Source: DATLFA01 sp039934635
GTDB lineage: Bacteria; Actinomycetota; Acidimicrobiia; Acidimicrobiales; WLNW01
Assembly (NCBI GenBank): GCA_039934635.1
Contig: JBDTLT010000025.1
Span: 1 to 39,129, forward strand
Length of the DNA stretch: 39,129 nt
Reading direction: 5' to 3'
Part shown: piece by piece, positions 35,982 through 39,129 of the stretch
Position numbering within the stretch: the first letter of the stretch is position 1
How the letters are laid out: every line of letters begins with the position of its first letter
Notes under the pieces: model-generated
The model's input: only the letters and a program-made list of their open reading frames with translations
What the model was told of the DNA's origin: nothing
Databases searched by the model: none
Translations under genes and position numbers: made by a program

Positions 35982-37751
35982 GTGTTCTCCAAAGTGCTGA
36001 TAGCCAACCGCGGCGAGATCGCCGTTCGTGTCATTCGGGCCTGCCGCGAACTCGGGGTCACCTCCGTCGCCGTGTACTCCGATCTCGACCGTGATGCCCT
36101 GCACGTGCGTCTCGCCGACGAGGCCTACGCGCTCGGCGGGCAGACCGCGGCCGAGAGTTACCTCAACACCGCTGCCATCCTCGATGCGATCGAGCGCAGT
36201 GGCGCCGAGGCAGTGCATCCGGGCTACGGGTTCTTCTCCGAGAACGCCGACTTCTGCCGGGCCATCACCGAGCGCGGTGTGGCCTTCATCGGCCCGCCAC
36301 CCGCCGCCATCGAGACCATGGGCGACAAGATCTCGGCGCGTAAGGCGGCCGAAGCCGTAGGTGTCTTCGGGGTCCCCGGCACGACCGAGTTCATCTCGTC
36401 GCCCGATCAAGTGCGGGCCTTCGGCAAAGAGCACGGCTACCCCATCGCCATCAAGGCGGCCTACGGGGGCGGCGGCCGCGGCATGAAGGTCGTGCCCGAC
36501 GAGGCATCGATCGCCGATGCCATCGAGTCCGCGCAGCGTGAGGCCAAGTCCTACTTCGGTCGCGACGAGATCTACATGGAGCGCTATCTCACCAAGCCGC
36601 GCCACGTCGAGGTACAGGTGATGGCCGACCAACACGGCAACTGCATCTACCTCGCGACGCGTGATTGCTCGGCCCAACGGCGCCACCAAAAGCTGATCGA
36701 AGAAGCTCCCGCTCCGGGTATCGACGCCGGCACGCTGCGTTCGATGGGCGAAGACGCCGTCAAGGTCGCCAAGGGGTGCGGATACGTCAACGCCGGCACC
36801 GCGGAGTTCCTCTACGAGGACGGCGGCTATTTCTTCCTCGAGATGAACACTCGCCTGCAGGTCGAGCATCCCGCGACCGAGTTGGTCACCGGTCTCGACC
36901 TCGTCGAGTTGCAACTGCGCGTCGCGTTCGGCGAAAAGCTGCCGTTGAAGCAAAAGGACGTCCGCATCGACGGCCACGCGATCGAGATCCGCATCAACGC
37001 CGAAGATCCCGCGGCGGGCAAGTTCCTACCGTCGCCCGGTCGCATCACCAAGTTGCGCGTCGCCAGTGGTTACGGGGTGCGCTGGGACGGCGGCTACGAG
37101 GCCGGCGACGAGATCAGCCAGTACTACGACAACCTCATCGGCAAGCTGATCGTGTGGGGCAAAGATCGCCCCACCGCGATCGCCCGCGCGGTCCGCGCGC
37201 TGCGCGAGACGCAGGTCGAAGGCGTCGCGACGACGATCCCCGCCGATCTCGCCATCCTCGAACACGGCGACTTCGCCGCGATCACGCATTCGACGAAGTG
37301 GGTCGAAAATGTGCTCGACCTGTCGGCCGTCGGCGCACCTGCGGCACCCGCCGCCGACGCCGAGGCTGCGCCCGAGGCCAAGGTCAAGCGCGAGACCACC
37401 GTCGAAGTCAACGGCAAGCGATTCTCGGTCACGATGTGGGTGCCCGAATCCGCGGGCGCACCGGTCGGCCAGGGTACGTCGGGCGCGGCGCCCCGTCCCC
37501 GGCGGGCCACGGGTGCGGCTGGCGGTGGCGGTGCCGCCTCCGGCGACATCGCGGTACCCATGCAAGGCACGATCATCAAGGTGCTCGTTGCGGTCGGCGA
37601 CACGGTCGAAGCCGGTCAAGCCGTGTGCGTGCTCGAGGCGATGAAGATGGAGAACAACATCGCCGCGAGCAAGGCCGGCACCGTCAAAGAGGTGCGGGTC
37701 AAGCCGGGCGACACCGTCGGCTCGGGCGACATCGTCGTCGTCGTCGAATAG
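35982..37751 (+). CDS. accA: Acetyl/propionyl-CoA carboxylase alpha subunit (biotin carboxylase plus BCCP)
   Basis: A 589-residue actinobacterial acyl-CoA carboxylase alpha chain. It carboxylates its own biotin with ATP and bicarbonate and passes the carboxyl group to a beta (AccD) subunit to make malonyl- or methylmalonyl-CoA. The biotin carboxylase domain (about 1-450) shows KVLIANRGEIAVRVIRA, the ATP loop GGGGRGMK at 162-169 and EMNTRLQVEHPATE at 287-300. The biotinyl domain ends the protein with EAMKM (Lys555), after a Gly/Ala/Pro linker. The start is GTG 35982; the frame extends upstream but is antisense to birA. No AccD or AccE gene is in the window. A 51-bp palindrome begins 36 bases after its stop. 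Confidence 0.95.
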   Translation: MFSKVLIANRGEIAVRVIRACRELGVTSVAVYSDLDRDALHVRLADEAYALGGQTAAESYLNTAAILDAIERSGAEAVHPGYGFFSENADFCRAITERGVAFIGPPPAAIETMGDKISARKAAEAVGVFGVPGTTEFISSPDQVRAFGKEHGYPIAIKAAYGGGGRGMKVVPDEASIADAIESAQREAKSYFGRDEIYMERYLTKPRHVEVQVMADQHGNCIYLATRDCSAQRRHQKLIEEAPAPGIDAGTLRSMGEDAVKVAKGCGYVNAGTAEFLYEDGGYFFLEMNTRLQVEHPATELVTGLDLVELQLRVAFGEKLPLKQKDVRIDGHAIEIRINAEDPAAGKFLPSPGRITKLRVASGYGVRWDGGYEAGDEISQYYDNLIGKLIVWGKDRPTAIARAVRALRETQVEGVATTIPADLAILEHGDFAAITHSTKWVENVLDLSAVGAPAAPAADAEAAPEAKVKRETTVEVNGKRFSVTMWVPESAGAPVGQGTSGAAPRPRRATGAAGGGGAASGDIAVPMQGTIIKVLVAVGDTVEAGQAVCVLEAMKMENNIAASKAGTVKEVRVKPGDTVGSGDIVVVVE

Positions 37752-37782
37752 TTCGCGGTCCGACCGAACGCTCCACCGAAAT

Positions 37783-38739
37783 TCACCCGAACTCGCAGTC
37801 AAACGTGGGCGACAAGCCCACGTTTGACTGCGAGAACGCAGAGCGAAGAGCCGCGATCACGCGATCGACTTCGAAGAAGACTTCGACCTCCGTGAATCGC
37901 CGGACGGCGTAGCCGGCCGCAATGAGACGAGCCGTCGTCGCGTCATCACGACGGCGATCGGTCAACGCGGAATGATGGATAACGCTGTCGAGCTCGAATA
38001 CCAGCTGTAGGGGCGCGTGGTAGAAGTCGACACGGGCGAGCCAGCCCGTCTCGTCGCCAATGTCGAACTGAGACTGCAACTCTGAGAATCCCGCGCTCCG
38101 CGCAAGCTGTCGGAACCGACGCTCGAGGTTGCTATCTGGCTGGCGCTCAGATGGCGGCCGGTCGGCCAGCAGTTCCCGCATCGTAGTGATGCCGGTGCGA
38201 CCACGACGTCCGAGCACCTGCAACAGGTGGTGCAGCTCGGCGTTGTTTGTCAACCGGTGTGACAACGCGAAGTCGAGGGCACGTTCGACACGCCGCGGGT
38301 GCTCCCTCGCCGCGAGGTCGAAGATCGTGCGCGCCGGAATCGTTACCGGGACGACGTGCAGGGTCGTAACTTGCTCGGGGGTCAACGCCAGCGGTTGGTG
38401 CACCGTCGAGATATGCGAATCATGCACGCGTCCGCCGCGGAGGCGGGTCGCATGCCTGGGTTCGAGCATGAAGCCGGGCAGTTGCCACCACGCCGCGGCT
38501 GAAGTGTGGGACAACGCGGCCTGTTCGCCGACATCGAGGACAGCGGCGAGGGCGCGTTGCGCGGCTGTGTCCGGTGACCCGCCGATGCGAAAGACGCGCG
38601 GCGAGATCCGTTGCAAGGTGCCCGCGCCGACCCGCTGGCGCAAATCGTCCCGGCCTGCGCCCGTCGTGCGCAACTGTTGCCGACTGATCAGCCCATGTTG
38701 CGAGGCAGCGATGGTACGGATGGCATGGTCGAGTTCCAT
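37783..38739 (-). CDS. DUF559 nuclease-like protein with AbiEi-type N-terminal domain
   Basis: A 318-residue protein. Residues 1-55 resemble the HTH of AbiEi-type antitoxins (IAASQHGLISRQQLRTTGAG, then LQRISPRVFRIGG). Residues about 203-298 are a DUF559/Vsr-like PD-(D/E)XK fold with Glu206 (LERRF), ARVDFYHAPLQLVFELDS (D238, E249, D251), and RRRDDATTARLIAAGYAVRRFT. DUF559 proteins are thought to be nucleases or repair endonucleases; this group has no proven role. A longer frame runs to 38805, but ATG 38739 opens the conserved part. The last ~16 residues (SQSNVGLSPTFDCEFG) are encoded inside a 51-bp palindrome, and a near-identical palindrome lies upstream. By eye the gene looks less GC-rich than its neighbours. 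Confidence 0.8.
   Translation of the reverse strand: MELDHAIRTIAASQHGLISRQQLRTTGAGRDDLRQRVGAGTLQRISPRVFRIGGSPDTAAQRALAAVLDVGEQAALSHTSAAAWWQLPGFMLEPRHATRLRGGRVHDSHISTVHQPLALTPEQVTTLHVVPVTIPARTIFDLAAREHPRRVERALDFALSHRLTNNAELHHLLQVLGRRGRTGITTMRELLADRPPSERQPDSNLERRFRQLARSAGFSELQSQFDIGDETGWLARVDFYHAPLQLVFELDSVIHHSALTDRRRDDATTARLIAAGYAVRRFTEVEVFFEVDRVIAALRSAFSQSNVGLSPTFDCEFG
37788..37838. repeat. 51-bp palindromic repeat, copy 2
   Basis: A perfect 19-bp inverted repeat at 37792-37810 and 37816-37834 surrounds the loop GACAA, bounded by CGAA and AACG. It differs from copy 3 at one base, in the loop, and has the same orientation. It overlaps the 3' end of the DUF559 coding region and also lies 36 bases after the accA stop. 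Confidence 0.95.
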
Positions 38740-38790
38740 CGCACCAGTCCACTCCGGGGGTGTGACACTCCCAGATTGCCCGGTTCTTCT

Positions 38791-38841
38791 CGAACTCGCA
38801 GTCAAACGTGGGCGACAGGCCCACGTTTGACTGCGAGAACG
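38791..38841. repeat. 51-bp palindromic repeat, copy 3
   Basis: A perfect 19-bp inverted repeat at 38795-38813 and 38819-38837 has loop GACAG. It lies upstream of the DUF559 start (51 bases) and 31 bases after the stop of the disulfide-reductase gene on the minus strand. With copy 2 it forms direct repeats about 1.05 kb apart, outer edge to outer edge. Confidence 0.95.
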
Positions 38842-38872
38842 GATCCGGGGTGGCGGTGGGGGGTGGAGTCCC

Positions 38873-39129
38873 TCAGTCCGCGGCTTCGGCCAAGGCTTCG
38901 GCCAGTGACGGGTGAGCGAAGAGGCTTTCGACGATGTCGGTGACGGTGAGCCCGGCGGTGACGGCCAGCGCGATGACCGAGATCAACTCGGCCGCGTGAC
39001 GGCCCACGATCGAACCGCCGAGCACGACGCCGGTGGCAGGGTCGCTGATGATCTTGACGAACCCGCGCGGGTCGCCGTCGATGAGCGCGCGGGCGGACAC
39101 CGCGAACGGCACCTTGGTGACGCGGATCT
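38873..39129 (-). CDS. Flavin-dependent disulfide reductase, C-terminal part (lipoamide dehydrogenase-like)
   Basis: The last 85 or so residues of a protein whose start lies beyond the right edge. RVTKVPFAVSARALIDGDPRG, IISDPATGVVLGGSIVG, AAELISVIALAV and HPSLAEAL are the dimerisation domain of FAD-dependent pyridine nucleotide-disulfide oxidoreductases. The His-Pro and the Glu five residues after His match the His-Glu pair that acts as the active-site base of lipoamide dehydrogenase; the usual preceding histidine is replaced by Phe. Lipoamide dehydrogenase, mycothione reductase or mercuric reductase-like functions are all possible without the N-terminal cysteine motif. Copy 3 of the palindrome follows its stop. 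Confidence 0.85.
   Translation of the reverse strand, partial: IRVTKVPFAVSARALIDGDPRGFVKIISDPATGVVLGGSIVGRHAAELISVIALAVTAGLTVTDIVESLFAHPSLAEALAEAAD

Overview
This looks like chromosomal DNA of a high-GC actinobacterium. Gene order and content (DUF3499, DUF5719, CofD/CofE for coenzyme F420, a biotin-type acyl-CoA carboxylase alpha chain, frequent GTG/TTG starts and 4-nt GTGA/ATGA stop-start overlaps) point to Actinomycetota. The lack of mycothiol, mycolate or WhiB genes and the abundance of DUF559-type genes suggest class Acidimicrobiia, but that placement is inference. I see no tRNA, rRNA, CRISPR array, IS element or prophage.

Layout. (1) Positions 1-10135: a long minus-strand block, in transcription order DUF3499, CPBP protease, zinc ribbon, a 963-residue membrane protein, GtrA-GT2 fusion, phosphomannomutase, Trm112-like protein, PGI/PMI isomerase, S-adenosylhomocysteinase and the start of a ComF-family gene. 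(2) 10213-12678: ftsH and a membrane-anchored thioredoxin-like protein, plus strand. (3) 12692-17415: DUF5719 and a 1073-residue GT2/multi-membrane protein, minus strand. (4) 17497-22783: a GT4 transferase, rmd, a divergent XRE regulator, then gmd-cofD-cofE. (5) 22801-33232: an all-minus cell-surface polysaccharide block with LCP ligase, UDP-glucose dehydrogenase, UDP-glucuronate decarboxylase, three GT4 transferases, a His-rich membrane protein, a sugar-1-phosphate nucleotidyltransferase and a GalE-like epimerase. (6) 33313-39129: pabB-pabC, birA facing the biotin-carboxylase gene accA, a DUF559 nuclease-like gene between two copies of a 51-bp palindrome, and the end of a flavin disulfide reductase.

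The genes form a coherent envelope-polymer pathway. Fructose-6-P goes to mannose-6-P (PGI/PMI), mannose-1-P (ManB) and GDP-mannose (ManC-like), then to GDP-4-keto-6-deoxymannose (Gmd) and probably GDP-D-rhamnose (Rmd). In parallel UDP-glucose goes to UDP-glucuronate (Ugd) and UDP-xylose (Uxs). At least six glycosyltransferases and two very large membrane proteins could assemble the polymer, and the LCP protein could attach it to peptidoglycan. The order of ahcY, pgi-like, manB, DUF3499, cofD/cofE, manC, lcp, birA and accA broadly recalls the Mycobacterium tuberculosis Rv3248c-Rv3285 region.

The most unusual signal is a 51-bp near-perfect palindrome present three times: once downstream of ahcY and twice as direct repeats bracketing the DUF559 gene, whose last codons lie inside one copy. 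A second is a repeated promoter layout: a TANNNT box ending exactly six bases before the start codon of comF, ftsH, birA and accA, as expected for leaderless mRNAs.
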